A DNA stretch of 64,000 bases, taken from Actinomycetota bacterium (lineage in GTDB: Bacteria > Actinomycetota > Acidimicrobiia > IMCC26256 > JAENVU01). A model generated the notes under the pieces. That model worked only from the letters and a program-made list of their open reading frames with translations. It had not been told where the DNA came from and ran no database searches. The DNA lies in NCBI GenBank assembly GCA_016870395.1, contig VGBT01000001.1, positions 130,376 to 194,375 on the forward strand, read 5' to 3'. The translations under genes were made by a program, and so were the position numbers. Of this stretch, positions 1-7,998 are shown one piece after another (positions within the stretch are counted from its first letter, which is position 1; each line of letters opens with the position of its first letter).

Positions 1-2
1 CG

Positions 3-53
3 AAGCGCGCGCCCGGCTCCTCGAGCCCGGTGATCCCGGAGGTCGCGTCGTGA
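3..53 (+). CDS. C-terminal end of an upstream gene (partial, unidentified)
   Basis: A reading frame open from the left window edge ends at TGA 51-53, giving about 16 residues (ending PVIPEVAS). The stop overlaps the GTG start of the next gene (GTGA), the same coupling used throughout this region, which suggests a translated gene in the same operon. The fragment is too short to identify. A chance open frame cannot be excluded from 50 bases. Confidence 0.4.
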   Translation, partial: KRAPGSSSPVIPEVAS

Positions 54-697
54 CGGGAGCCGGACCACCGCGGTCGGCGCTCTCCGGCTACCCCGCCAAC
101 CTGGTCGTGGCGGGCCGCGCCTGCCTGGTGGTCGGTGGCGGACGGATCGCGGCCCGCAAGGTAGCGGGCCTGCTCGACCAGGGGGCGCTGGTCACGGTGG
201 TCGCGCCCGAGGCGGGCGACGCCGTGCGCACGCTGGCCGACGAGGGGCGCCTCGACTGGGTGGCCCGCCCCTTCGAGCTGGCCGACCTCGACGGGATGTG
301 GCTGGCCGTGACCGCCACCGACGACCCCGCGGTCAACCGGGCGGTGTTCGAGGCCGGGGAAGCCCGCCGGGTCTGGGTCAACAGCGCCGACGATCCCTGC
401 AACTGCTCGCTCACCCTCATGTCGGTGGTCCGGCGCGGGGATATCGTGGTCGCCATCGGCACGAACGGACGCAGCCCCGCGCTGAGCGCGTACCTGGCCG
501 AGCGCGTGCGAGACGATGTCGGACCGGAGTACGAGTCTCTTCTGGAGCTCCTCGCCGAGGCCCGAGGCGAGCTGCAGTCGGCCGGGCGCGCTACCGAGGG
601 CGCCGATTGGCGAGCGGCCCTGGATTCCGGCATCCTCGACCTGATCCGTGCCGGCCGCGTGTCCGAGGCGAGGGAGCTGCTGCGCTCGTGTCTGTGA
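50..697 (+). CDS. precorrin-2 dehydrogenase / sirohydrochlorin ferrochelatase (CysG N-terminal / Met8p-like)
   Basis: This 215-residue protein matches the NAD-dependent module of sirohaem synthase, which oxidises precorrin-2 to sirohydrochlorin and may insert iron. Near the N-terminus it has the nucleotide-binding loop VVGGGRIAARKVAGLL, followed by the typical VTATDDPAVNRAVFE and INGRSPALSAYLAERVR-like segments (here GTNGRSPALSAYLAERVR). The methyltransferase half of a full CysG is absent; that activity sits in the cobA-hemD fusion four genes on. The GTG start overlaps the upstream stop, and the 3' end overlaps hemA by 10 bases, so it is co-translated with the haem genes. Family assignment is firm. 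Whether it also chelates iron cannot be read from sequence. Confidence 0.85.
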   Translation: MTGAGPPRSALSGYPANLVVAGRACLVVGGGRIAARKVAGLLDQGALVTVVAPEAGDAVRTLADEGRLDWVARPFELADLDGMWLAVTATDDPAVNRAVFEAGEARRVWVNSADDPCNCSLTLMSVVRRGDIVVAIGTNGRSPALSAYLAERVRDDVGPEYESLLELLAEARGELQSAGRATEGADWRAALDSGILDLIRAGRVSEARELLRSCL

Positions 698-1974
698 TCG
701 TCGTAGGCATCAACCACCGGACCGCGCCCGTGCAGATGCGCGAGCGCGTCGCCGTGCCCGCGTCGCGGATGACCAAGGCCGTCCACGACCTCGCCGGCCG
801 CGAGCACCTTGCCGAGGTGGTGCTGCTGTCCACCTGCAACCGAACCGAGGTCTACGCGCGCTGCACCAAGTTCCACGCTGCGGTATCCGATGTGCTCGAC
901 TTCCTGGCCGAGCAGGCCTCCGCGACGCCAGACGACTTCGCGGAGCACTTCTACACGTACTACGACGACGGCGCCGTGGCCCACCTGTTCGGCGTTGCCG
1001 CCGGCCTCGACTCGATGATCGTGGGCGAGGGGGAGATTCTCGGCCAGGTGAAGGACGCGTGGCGGCTCGCCGAGCGCGAGTCCGCGTCGGGTCAGGCTCT
1101 CGCGCGGGTGTTCCGCCATGCGGTCGAGGTCGGCAAGCGTGCCCGGACCGAGACGGCGATCGGCCGTCGGGCGCTCTCGGTGTCTTCTGCAGCCGTGGCG
1201 CTCGCGGAGCAGACGATGTTCAGCTTGCGGGGCCGATCGGTCTTGATCCTCGGTGCGGGCGAGGTGGCCGAGGGGATGGCCCGAGCGCTGCGCAGCGCGG
1301 GTGTCGGTGAGATCGTGGTCGCCAACCGCACCCACGCTCGCGCCGTCCAGCTCGCGAGCCAGGTCGACGGCCGCGCGGCCGCACTCGGCGAGCTGCACGA
1401 GGTGCTCGGCACGATCGACGTGTTGCTCACCGCCACCGACTCGACCGAGGTGCACGTGGAGCGGGGTGACATCGAGGCCGTCATGGCGCGTCGCGACGGG
1501 GCGCCCCTGCTCGTCGTCGACGTCGCGGTTCCTCGCGACGTCGACCCGGGCGCAGACGACGTGCCGGGCGTGACGTTGCTCGACATGGACGATCTGATGG
1601 CGTTCACCGAGTCGTCGCTGCACGAGCGCCGCCGCGAAGTGAGCAAGGTCCAGAGCATCATCATCGACGAGCTGGAGCGCTTTCAGCTCGAGCGCACCGC
1701 GCGGGAGGTCGCGCCACTCGTCGCATCGTTGCGCGCGCGTGGCGAGGAGATCCGAGCCAGTGAGCTCGCAAGGTTCCGTGCCAAGCTCGACACGCTCGGT
1801 CCGGAGGCCCGCAAGACTGTCGACGCACTTACTGCCGGCATCGTCAACAAGCTGCTGCACGATCCAACGGTCCGGATCAAGGAGACCGCGGGCACCGCGC
1901 GGGGCGAGCTCTACGCCGACGCGCTGGCCGCGCTGTTCGATATCGACGACGGCAGCGAGCCGGCTGACGAATGA
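688..1974 (+). CDS. hemA: glutamyl-tRNA reductase
   Basis: First step of the C5 route to 5-aminolevulinate: NADPH-dependent reduction of glutamyl-tRNA to glutamate-1-semialdehyde. The 428-residue product starts MSVIVVGINHRTAPV, the family N-terminus, so GTG 688 is chosen rather than the ORF-track start at 298, which runs back through the previous gene in another frame. The catalytic cysteine is visible as C50 in LLSTCNRTEVYA. The substrate-binding GLDSMIVGEGEILGQVK block follows, then the NADPH loop LILGAGEVAEGMARAL, and a helical dimerisation tail. The TGA overlaps the hemC ATG (ATGA), indicating coupling. Pairs functionally with hemL in this window. Confidence 0.96.
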   Translation: MSVIVVGINHRTAPVQMRERVAVPASRMTKAVHDLAGREHLAEVVLLSTCNRTEVYARCTKFHAAVSDVLDFLAEQASATPDDFAEHFYTYYDDGAVAHLFGVAAGLDSMIVGEGEILGQVKDAWRLAERESASGQALARVFRHAVEVGKRARTETAIGRRALSVSSAAVALAEQTMFSLRGRSVLILGAGEVAEGMARALRSAGVGEIVVANRTHARAVQLASQVDGRAAALGELHEVLGTIDVLLTATDSTEVHVERGDIEAVMARRDGAPLLVVDVAVPRDVDPGADDVPGVTLLDMDDLMAFTESSLHERRREVSKVQSIIIDELERFQLERTAREVAPLVASLRARGEEIRASELARFRAKLDTLGPEARKTVDALTAGIVNKLLHDPTVRIKETAGTARGELYADALAALFDIDDGSEPADE

Positions 1975-2867
1975 CCGACACCCTGCGGGTCGCGACGCGC
2001 GGCTCGGAGCTGGCCCGGCTGCAGGCGGGTCGGGTTGTCGATCTGCTCGCGGTCCCGGCCGAGCTGGTGGTGGTCAGCACCCGCGGCGACCGCGACAAGA
2101 CCTCGCCGATCCACGCGATCGGCGGTGCCGGTGTCTTTGCCAAGGAGGTGCAGGAGGCAGTGCTCCAGGGCGACGCCGACGTGGCGGTGCACTCTGCGAA
2201 GGACCTGCCTGCCGTGACGCCGTACGGCCTGACGATCGGCGCGGTCCCCGAGCGCGCCGACCCGCGTGACGTACTCGTCGGCTCCAGGCTCGACGACCTG
2301 CCGACGGGGTCACTCGTGGGAACCGGCGCGGTGCGACGACGCGCGCAGCTCGCATCGCTGAGGCCCGACCTGGCGTTCGGCGAGCTCCGCGGCAACATCG
2401 CGACGCGGCTCGCGCAAGCGGACCGGTTCGGTGCGATCGTGGTCGCACTGGCGGCGCTCGAGCGCCTCGGGCTCACCGAGCGCGCGACCGAAGTGTGCTC
2501 CACGTCGACGCTGCTGCCGCAGGTCGGCCAGGGTGCGCTCGCGGTGGAGTGTCGCGCCGACGACCAGGCAACGCTCGACGCGCTCGCGACCGTAGACGAC
2601 GCGCTCAGCCACGCCGAGCTGCGGGCCGAGCGCGCCTACCTGGCCCAGCTCGGCGGCGGGTGCGATCTGCCGTGTGGCGCGCTGGCGCGCGCCGATGGGG
2701 ACGGGTCGCTGGACCTCGAGGTGATGCTCGCGTCGCTTGACGGCCATGTCGTCTTGCGGCTCCGCGGGAATGGTGACGACCCGGAGGCGTTGGGATCCGA
2801 CCTTGCCCGCCGCCTCGTCGACCACCACGGCGGCAACCTCCTGCTCGAGGAGGCGGAGGCGTTGTGA
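1971..2867 (+). CDS. hemC: hydroxymethylbilane synthase (porphobilinogen deaminase)
   Basis: Polymerises four porphobilinogens into hydroxymethylbilane. The 298-residue protein begins with RVATRGSELARLQAG, carries the catalytic aspartate in VAVHSAKDLPAV (about D78) and the arginine-rich TGAVRRRAQL segment. The dipyrromethane cofactor cysteine is most likely C231 in QLGGGCDLPCGALA; a second cysteine four residues later is unusual but should not displace it. The start codon ATG overlaps the hemA stop. Length is normal for the family. Confidence 0.96.
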   Translation: MTDTLRVATRGSELARLQAGRVVDLLAVPAELVVVSTRGDRDKTSPIHAIGGAGVFAKEVQEAVLQGDADVAVHSAKDLPAVTPYGLTIGAVPERADPRDVLVGSRLDDLPTGSLVGTGAVRRRAQLASLRPDLAFGELRGNIATRLAQADRFGAIVVALAALERLGLTERATEVCSTSTLLPQVGQGALAVECRADDQATLDALATVDDALSHAELRAERAYLAQLGGGCDLPCGALARADGDGSLDLEVMLASLDGHVVLRLRGNGDDPEALGSDLARRLVDHHGGNLLLEEAEAL

Positions 2868-2922
2868 CTAGCCGTCGGCTGAGGACGTGGAGCCGGAGCC
2901 GACCATCCAGGGAGGCGATGTC

Positions 2923-4395
2923 GTGACGGTCTACCTGGTGGGGGCGGGTCCTGGTGACCCCGGGCTGCTCACCCGGCGTGGGGCCGAGCTGCTGGCGCGC
3001 GCCGAGGTGGTCGTCTACGACCGGCTCGCGCATCCCGCGCTGCTCGACCTGGCCGCGCCCGAGGCCGAGCGGGTCGACGTCGGCAAGGCCCCGGGCGACG
3101 TGACGCTCGACCAGGAGGGGATCAACGCGCTGCTCGTCGATCGTGGCCGTACCGGGCGAACCGTCGTGCGCTTGAAGGGCGGCGACCCGTTCGTGTTCGG
3201 TCGGGGGGGAGAGGAGGCCGAGGCCCTCGCCGCGGCCGGCATTGCGTTCGAGGTGGTGCCCGGCGTCACCAGCGCCATCGCGGCGCCCGCCTACGGCGGC
3301 ATCCCGGTCACCCATCGGGGGCTGGCGACGCACTTCACGGTGGTGACAGGCCACGAGGACCCGGCCAAGGGCACGACCGACACCGACTGGGAGTCCCTCG
3401 CCCGGGTCGGCGGCACTCTCGTGATCCTGATGGGTGCGGGTAACCTGCCCGAGATCGCCCGGCGACTGATCGCCGGCGGCCGGTCGCCCGACACGCCGGT
3501 CGCGGCGGTCCGTTGGGGGACCCGCCCGGAGCAGGCGACGGTACGCGCCACGCTGGCGACGATCGCGGCGGCCGGGGTCGCGGCCCCGAGCGCGATCGTG
3601 GTGGGCGCGGTCGCCGGGCTGGACCTCGCCTGGTTCGAGGCCCGCCCACTGTTCGGCCGGACCGTCGTGGTCACCCGGGCCCGAGAGCAGGCGAGTGCGC
3701 TCCGGTCGCGGCTCGAGGAGCTCGGCGCGGCGGTGATCGAGCTGCCGACGATCGCGATCGAGCCGATCGACTTCGAGCTGCCTCCACTTGACCGCTACGC
3801 GTGGCTGGTGTTCACGTCGCCCAACGGGGTCGACGCGTTCTTCACCCGTGGGCTGGCCGCGCGCGGGCTCGACGCGCGTGCGCTCGGGCATCTACGGATC
3901 GCGGCGATCGGTCCGGGTACCGCAGCGGCACTCACCGAACGGGGCTTGCGGGCTGATGTCGTCCCCGAGCGCTTCGTCGCCGAGTCGCTGCTCGAGGCGT
4001 TCCCGGCGCCCGGCGCACCCGGCGAGCGGATCCTGCTCGCACGCGCCGAACAGGCGCGTGAGGTGCTGCCCGAGGGGTTGACCGACCGCGGCCACGTGGT
4101 CGACGTGCTCGACGTCTACCGGACGGTTCCGGCCCGGCCCCTCGCCGCCGATCTGACCGTCGTGCGCGAAGGGCTGGTCGACGCGCTCACGTTCACGTCG
4201 AGCTCGACGGTGACGAACTTCTGCGACCTGGTCGGTCCGCTGTCCGAGCCGGCGCCGCTCGTGGTGTCGATCGGTCCGATCACCACGCGCACGGCGGGAG
4301 AGCGGGGCCTGCACGTCGACGTGGAGGCCGAGCCGCACACGATCGACGCGCTGGTGGAGGCGGTCCGCGCGGCCCTCACCGGGCCGCGCCCATGA
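2923..4395 (+). CDS. cobA-hemD: uroporphyrinogen-III C-methyltransferase / uroporphyrinogen-III synthase fusion
   Basis: Two-domain protein of about 490 residues. Residues 1-240 are a SUMT-type methyltransferase (VYLVGAGPGDPGLLT, VVRLKGGDPFVFGRGGEE, VVPGVTSAIAAPAYGGIPVTHRG) that methylates uroporphyrinogen III to precorrin-2. Residues 250-490 are a HemD-type uroporphyrinogen III synthase (VVVTRAREQASALRSRLEELGA, FTSPNGVDAFF, TFTSSSTVTNF). The track start at 2887 has no good ribosome site; GTG 2923 lies 7 bases after GGAGG (2911-2915) and gives the canonical SUMT N-terminus. The fusion places the branch point between haem and sirohaem on one polypeptide and supplies the substrate of the precorrin-2 dehydrogenase upstream. 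Such fusions are known in Actinobacteria and Firmicutes. Confidence 0.93.
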   Translation: MTVYLVGAGPGDPGLLTRRGAELLARAEVVVYDRLAHPALLDLAAPEAERVDVGKAPGDVTLDQEGINALLVDRGRTGRTVVRLKGGDPFVFGRGGEEAEALAAAGIAFEVVPGVTSAIAAPAYGGIPVTHRGLATHFTVVTGHEDPAKGTTDTDWESLARVGGTLVILMGAGNLPEIARRLIAGGRSPDTPVAAVRWGTRPEQATVRATLATIAAAGVAAPSAIVVGAVAGLDLAWFEARPLFGRTVVVTRAREQASALRSRLEELGAAVIELPTIAIEPIDFELPPLDRYAWLVFTSPNGVDAFFTRGLAARGLDARALGHLRIAAIGPGTAAALTERGLRADVVPERFVAESLLEAFPAPGAPGERILLARAEQAREVLPEGLTDRGHVVDVLDVYRTVPARPLAADLTVVREGLVDALTFTSSSTVTNFCDLVGPLSEPAPLVVSIGPITTRTAGERGLHVDVEAEPHTIDALVEAVRAALTGPRP

Positions 4396-4424
4396 GCCGT
4401 TCGGAGCTGGTGGACCCGTCGGCC

Positions 4425-4438
4425 TAGCCTTGGTGGCG
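4425..4438 (+). promoter_or_regulatory. candidate -10 box giving a near-leaderless hemB transcript
   Basis: TAGCCT at 4425-4430 ends 7 bases before the GTG start of hemB and no ribosome-binding purine tract lies between. If TAGCCT acts as a -10 element, transcription would begin at or next to the start codon. No convincing -35 box is visible. Leaderless mRNAs are common in Actinobacteria. Confidence 0.4.
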
Positions 4439-5418
4439 TGAGCTTCCCCGAGCACCGGCCCCGTCGCCTGCGTCGGACCGACGCGATGCGCCGCCTGACC
4501 GCCGAGGCCCGTCTCTCGGTCGACGACCTGGTCGCCCCGCTCTTCGTGAAGGAGGGCATCGACGCGCCCGAACCCGTCGTCTCCATGCCGGGGGTCGTGC
4601 AGCACACCCAGGAGAGCCTCCGCAAGGAGGTGCGGGCGCTCGCGGACCTCGGGATCCCCGCGGTGATCCTGTTCGGGGTCCCGGCGGCCAAGGACGCCCG
4701 GGGGTCGGGTGCCGACGATCCCGACGGCGTGGTGCAGGTCGCGCTGCGGAACCTCCGCGACGAGGTGGGCGACGACCCCGTGCTCATGGCCGACGACTGC
4801 CTCGACGAGTACACCGACCACGGCCACTGTGGGCTGCTCAGCGCGAGCGGCGAGGTCGACAACGACGCCACGCTGGAGCGCTACGCGTCGATCGCCATCG
4901 CGCAGGCCGACGCCGGCGCCGACGTGGTCGCGCCGAGCGGGATGATGGACGGCCAGGTCGGTGCGATCCGCACCGCCCTCGACGCGAGCGGGCACGCCGA
5001 CACCGCGATCCTCGCGTACTCGGCGAAGTACGCCTCCGCGCTCTACGGACCGTTCCGTGACGCGGCCGAGTGCGCGCCGCAGTTCGGCGACCGGCGCGGG
5101 TACCAAATGCACCCGGCGAACGCGCGCGAGGCACTCGACGAGACCGCTGCCGATCTCGCGGAGGGCGCCGACATGGTGATGGTGAAGCCCGCGCTCGCGT
5201 ACCTCGACGTGATCGCGTCGCTTCGCGACGCCTTCGACGTCCCGGTCGCGGCATACCATGTGAGCGGCGAGTACGCGATGTTGAAGGCCGCGGCGGCCAA
5301 CGGGTGGATCGACGGTGATGCGGTTGCGCGCGAGCACCTGCTCGCGATCCGGCGGGCCGGCGCCGACTTCGTGCTCACCTACCTCGCCCGCGAGGTCGCC
5401 GAGCACCTCCAGTCGTGA
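4438..5418 (+). CDS. hemB: delta-aminolevulinic acid dehydratase (porphobilinogen synthase)
   Basis: Condenses two 5-aminolevulinates into porphobilinogen. The 326-residue protein has both Schiff-base lysines: about K197 in YSAKYASALYGPFRDAA and K250 in MVMVKPALAYLDV. The metal-site loop reads ADDCLDEYTDHGHCGLL, so it keeps two of the three cysteines of zinc-type enzymes and has aspartate at the middle position, an intermediate between zinc and magnesium types. It follows the cobA-hemD gene after 42 bases. The GTG start has no clear Shine-Dalgarno sequence. Confidence 0.95.
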   Translation: MSFPEHRPRRLRRTDAMRRLTAEARLSVDDLVAPLFVKEGIDAPEPVVSMPGVVQHTQESLRKEVRALADLGIPAVILFGVPAAKDARGSGADDPDGVVQVALRNLRDEVGDDPVLMADDCLDEYTDHGHCGLLSASGEVDNDATLERYASIAIAQADAGADVVAPSGMMDGQVGAIRTALDASGHADTAILAYSAKYASALYGPFRDAAECAPQFGDRRGYQMHPANAREALDETAADLAEGADMVMVKPALAYLDVIASLRDAFDVPVAAYHVSGEYAMLKAAAANGWIDGDAVAREHLLAIRRAGADFVLTYLAREVAEHLQS

Positions 5419-5491
5419 CTTCAAACGCCGGCCTGGTTTGTGCGCCGAGGAGCGCATATCGCTCATCTTCGAACAATCCCGGGGGGCCTTC

Positions 5492-5500
5492 GGGGGAGGG
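5492..5500 (+). promoter_or_regulatory. ribosome-binding site that fixes the hemL start
   Basis: GGGGGAGGG lies 6 bases before GTG 5507. It supports that start over the ORF-track start at 5315, which would overlap hemB by over 100 bases. Confidence 0.7.
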
Positions 5501-5506
5501 TCAACC

Positions 5507-6808
5507 GTGAGCGTAAGCCCCAGCGGTAGCAACGCGGAGTGGTTCGCCCGGGCGAACGAGGTGATTCCCGGCGGGGTCAGCTCTCCGGTGCGGGCGTTCG
5601 CCGCGGTCGGCGGCACTCCGTTCTTCGTGGCGCGCGCCGAGGGCGCGCACCTTGTCGACGAGGAAGGCCGCCGCTACCTCGACTTGGTGCAGAGCTGGGG
5701 TGCGTCGATCCTCGGCCACGCGCACCCGGCCGTGGTGGAGGCGGTGCAGCGCGCCGCGGCCGACGGCACCAGCTACGGCGCGCCCACCGCGCGCGAGGTG
5801 CGCCTGGCCGAGGAGATCGCGGACCGGGTGCCGAGCGTCGAGAAGGTGCGGCTGGTGTCGTCGGGCACCGAGGCCGCGATGACCGTCGTGCGGCTCGCCC
5901 GTGGGGCCACCGGGCGCGCCAAGGTGCTGAAGTTCGCGGGCTGCTACCACGGTCATCTCGACGCGCTGCTCGTGGCGGCCGGTAGCGGGGTCGCGACCCT
6001 CGGGCTGCCCGGCTCGGCGGGTGTGACCCCGGGGGCCGTCGCCGACACCGTCGTCGTGGCGTTCAACGACCGTGACGCGTTCGACGAGGCGCTCGCGGTG
6101 CACGGCGACGACCTCGCCGCGGTACTGGTGGAAGGTGTGCCGGCGAACATGGGCCTGGTGCCGCCCGAGGTCGGGTTCCTCGAGCACCTGGAGCGGCGTT
6201 GCCGCGAGGTCGGCGCGCTGCTCGTGTGCGACGAGGTGATCACCGGCTTCCGGTTGGCACCCGGCGGTGCGCAGCAGCACTACGACCTCGCGCCGGACCT
6301 GTCGATCTTCGGCAAGGTGGTGGGCGGCGGGCTGCCGCTCGCGGCGGTCGGTGGACCGGCCGCGCTGATGGACCGCCTCGCGCCGGTGGGCGAGGTGTAC
6401 CAGGCGGGCACGCTGTCGGGGAACCCGCTTGCGACGGCTGCCGGGTTGGCCGTGCTCGGGCACCTCGACCCTACGGCCTACGAGCAGCTCGAGGCCCGGG
6501 TCGCGCTGTTCGCGAAGGCGCTGGACGACGCGGTCACGAGTGCCGGCCTCGCGCTGCAGGTGCCCCGGGTCGCGACCCTGCTCGGCCTGAGCTTCGCCGA
6601 CGCTCCGGTCCGCGACTACGAGTCGGCGAAGGCGTCCGACCACGCGGCCTATGCCGCGTTCTTCCACGCGATGCTGCGCCGGGGCGTGTACCTCGCGCCG
6701 AGCGGCTACGAGACCATGTTCGTGAGCCTCGCGCACACCGACGCGGAGCTGGCCCGTACCGCGGAGCACGCCCACGATGCCGCCCTCGAGGTCGCCGGGT
6801 CTCGCTGA
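5507..6808 (+). CDS. hemL: glutamate-1-semialdehyde 2,1-aminomutase
   Basis: PLP enzyme that converts glutamate-1-semialdehyde to 5-aminolevulinate, working directly after HemA. The 433-residue protein has the family N-terminus WFARANEVIPGGVSSPVRAF, the SSGTEAAMTVVRLARG and YHGHLDALLV segments, the aspartate of CDEVITGFR, and the PLP lysine (about K270) in IFGKVVGGGLPLAAVGG. The start is fixed by a strong ribosome site at 5492-5500. It closes the haem gene block and is convergent with the minus-strand cytochrome operon. Confidence 0.95.
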   Translation: MSVSPSGSNAEWFARANEVIPGGVSSPVRAFAAVGGTPFFVARAEGAHLVDEEGRRYLDLVQSWGASILGHAHPAVVEAVQRAAADGTSYGAPTAREVRLAEEIADRVPSVEKVRLVSSGTEAAMTVVRLARGATGRAKVLKFAGCYHGHLDALLVAAGSGVATLGLPGSAGVTPGAVADTVVVAFNDRDAFDEALAVHGDDLAAVLVEGVPANMGLVPPEVGFLEHLERRCREVGALLVCDEVITGFRLAPGGAQQHYDLAPDLSIFGKVVGGGLPLAAVGGPAALMDRLAPVGEVYQAGTLSGNPLATAAGLAVLGHLDPTAYEQLEARVALFAKALDDAVTSAGLALQVPRVATLLGLSFADAPVRDYESAKASDHAAYAAFFHAMLRRGVYLAPSGYETMFVSLAHTDAELARTAEHAHDAALEVAGSR

Positions 6809-6836
6809 GAGATTCACCCGCGCTCGCTCAGCGAGA
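6800..6836. terminator. hairpin at the convergent hemL / cytochrome-operon end
   Basis: Inverted repeat TCTCGCTGA (6800-6808) and TCAGCGAGA (6828-6836) with a 19-base loop. The left arm contains the hemL stop codon. It lies between two converging genes, fitting a terminator usable from both sides. There is no T-run, as expected in a GC-rich actinobacterium. Confidence 0.45.
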
Positions 6837-6838
6837 TG

Positions 6839-7087
6839 TCAGTCCTCGGGGGCCTTCTTCTTGCGGACCTTGTCCATGTAGAACAGCGAGCCGATGAAGA
6901 GCCAGAAGAACACGGCGAGCAGCACGAAGGCTGCGCCGCCGCCGCCGTTCTCGCCGGCCGCGTCGACGAGCTGGCCGTCGGAGCACCCGGCGGCGAGCAC
7001 CGCGAGGGCGAGGAGCGGCAGGAGCCGCGTGGTGGAGCAGAGGATTCCCTGGCGCTGGTGTCGGGTGGGGCGCTGCAGGCGGGTCAT
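6839..7087 (-). CDS. small lipoprotein-like membrane protein of the cytochrome operon
   Basis: An 82-residue protein of unknown function. It has a hydrophobic signal with a lipobox-like LAVLAAGC near residue 35, a short glycine/asparagine-rich stretch, then one transmembrane helix (AAFVLLAVFFWLFIGSLFYM) and a basic tail. It starts at ATG 7087, 9 bases after the stop of the preceding gene, with GAGGAG as ribosome site, so it is the last gene of the bc-type operon. It may be a small accessory subunit or assembly factor. Nothing in the sequence shows which. Confidence 0.7.
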   Translation of the reverse strand: MTRLQRPTRHQRQGILCSTTRLLPLLALAVLAAGCSDGQLVDAAGENGGGGAAFVLLAVFFWLFIGSLFYMDKVRKKKAPED

Positions 7088-7095
7088 TGTGCTCC

Positions 7096-7989
7096 TCAGA
7101 CCGTCTCGGGCGTCTTGTCGTCGGCTGCGTCCCTTGCGACGCGCTCTGCCGCCTCGGTCAGCGCGGCGGCTTGGGCTTGGAGATCGCGCTCTCGCCAGTG
7201 CAACCCGAGCAGGAACAGCACGAACAGCGTGCCGGAGCCGAGGAACGCGACCGTCGGCGGTACCCGCATCGAGCCGAGGTCACGCACGTACACCAGGGCG
7301 TCGACCGGCTTGGAGGTGTCGCACTTGGGCGCCGGGATCGGGTCGCCGAACGGGACGATCTGGGCGTCCTTGTCGACCGGGCAGATGAACGCGACCGCGT
7401 ACAGCGGCTCGTGCAGGCTCATGTGGATCCACGGCCAGCCGGCGCCGGTGGACACGTCGACCTGGCTGAAGGTGCTGCCCCCGCCCGTCTCGTACGCGCT
7501 CTTCACGATGTAGTCGGTCGCCGCGGAGTAGATCGCGAACTTGCTCGTGGCGCCGGTCTCCTCGGAGATGGCGCCGGTCTCGGTGGGTGCGACGAGCGCC
7601 GCGTCGACGGCGGCCTTCACGTTGGCCAGCTCAGCTAGGTCGACCTTGTTCGCGGGGGTCTTCGCCGTCTGCACCGGCTCGTACTTGGAGCGGGCGAGGT
7701 CGCCGCCCGAGATCGACTCCAGCGCGACCCACTGGGCGCTCCGGCCCTTCAGCGTGTTGCGCGGGGACGCGGTGGTCATCCACAACAGCGAGAGCAGTAT
7801 CATCAGCCCGGCAAGACCGGCGCCGATGACGAGGAAGCCGAGTCGGGCGCCGAGGTTGGTGGCGAGCAACAGGTACACGGTGCCGCAGAAGAGGGCCACC
7901 GCCGAGATCGGGACGAGCACGCCGAGGATCGTCGGGTACCAGAGGGTGCGCTGGGTCAACTCGCTCGCGAGGATCAGTGCGTTCGGCAA
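7096..7989 (-). CDS. three-helix membrane protein of the cytochrome bc operon, unknown function
   Basis: A 297-residue protein starting at TTG with AGGAG overlapping the stop codon of the upstream cytochrome c gene. Two N-terminal membrane helices (about 17-42 and 47-72) are followed by about 170 soluble, probably extracytoplasmic residues, a helix near residue 245-262 and a basic C-terminus (LHWRERDLQAQAAALTE). I see no haem-binding CxxCH, metal motif or catalytic signature. Its place between the dihaem cytochrome c and the small lipoprotein suggests a structural or assembly role in the complex. It may be specific to this lineage. Confidence 0.75.
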   Translation of the reverse strand: MPNALILASELTQRTLWYPTILGVLVPISAVALFCGTVYLLLATNLGARLGFLVIGAGLAGLMILLSLLWMTTASPRNTLKGRSAQWVALESISGGDLARSKYEPVQTAKTPANKVDLAELANVKAAVDAALVAPTETGAISEETGATSKFAIYSAATDYIVKSAYETGGGSTFSQVDVSTGAGWPWIHMSLHEPLYAVAFICPVDKDAQIVPFGDPIPAPKCDTSKPVDALVYVRDLGSMRVPPTVAFLGSGTLFVLFLLGLHWRERDLQAQAAALTEAAERVARDAADDKTPETV

Positions 7990-7998
7990 CGCCGGCTC

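Noticed and set aside
298-687. N-terminal extension of hemA in the ORF track
   Set aside because: It reads through the precorrin-2 dehydrogenase gene out of frame; the family N-terminus starts at GTG 688.
6836-7513. Plus-strand ORF of 225 residues opposite the cytochrome operon
   Set aside because: Overlaps two minus-strand genes with clear membrane helices and ribosome sites; no motif of its own.
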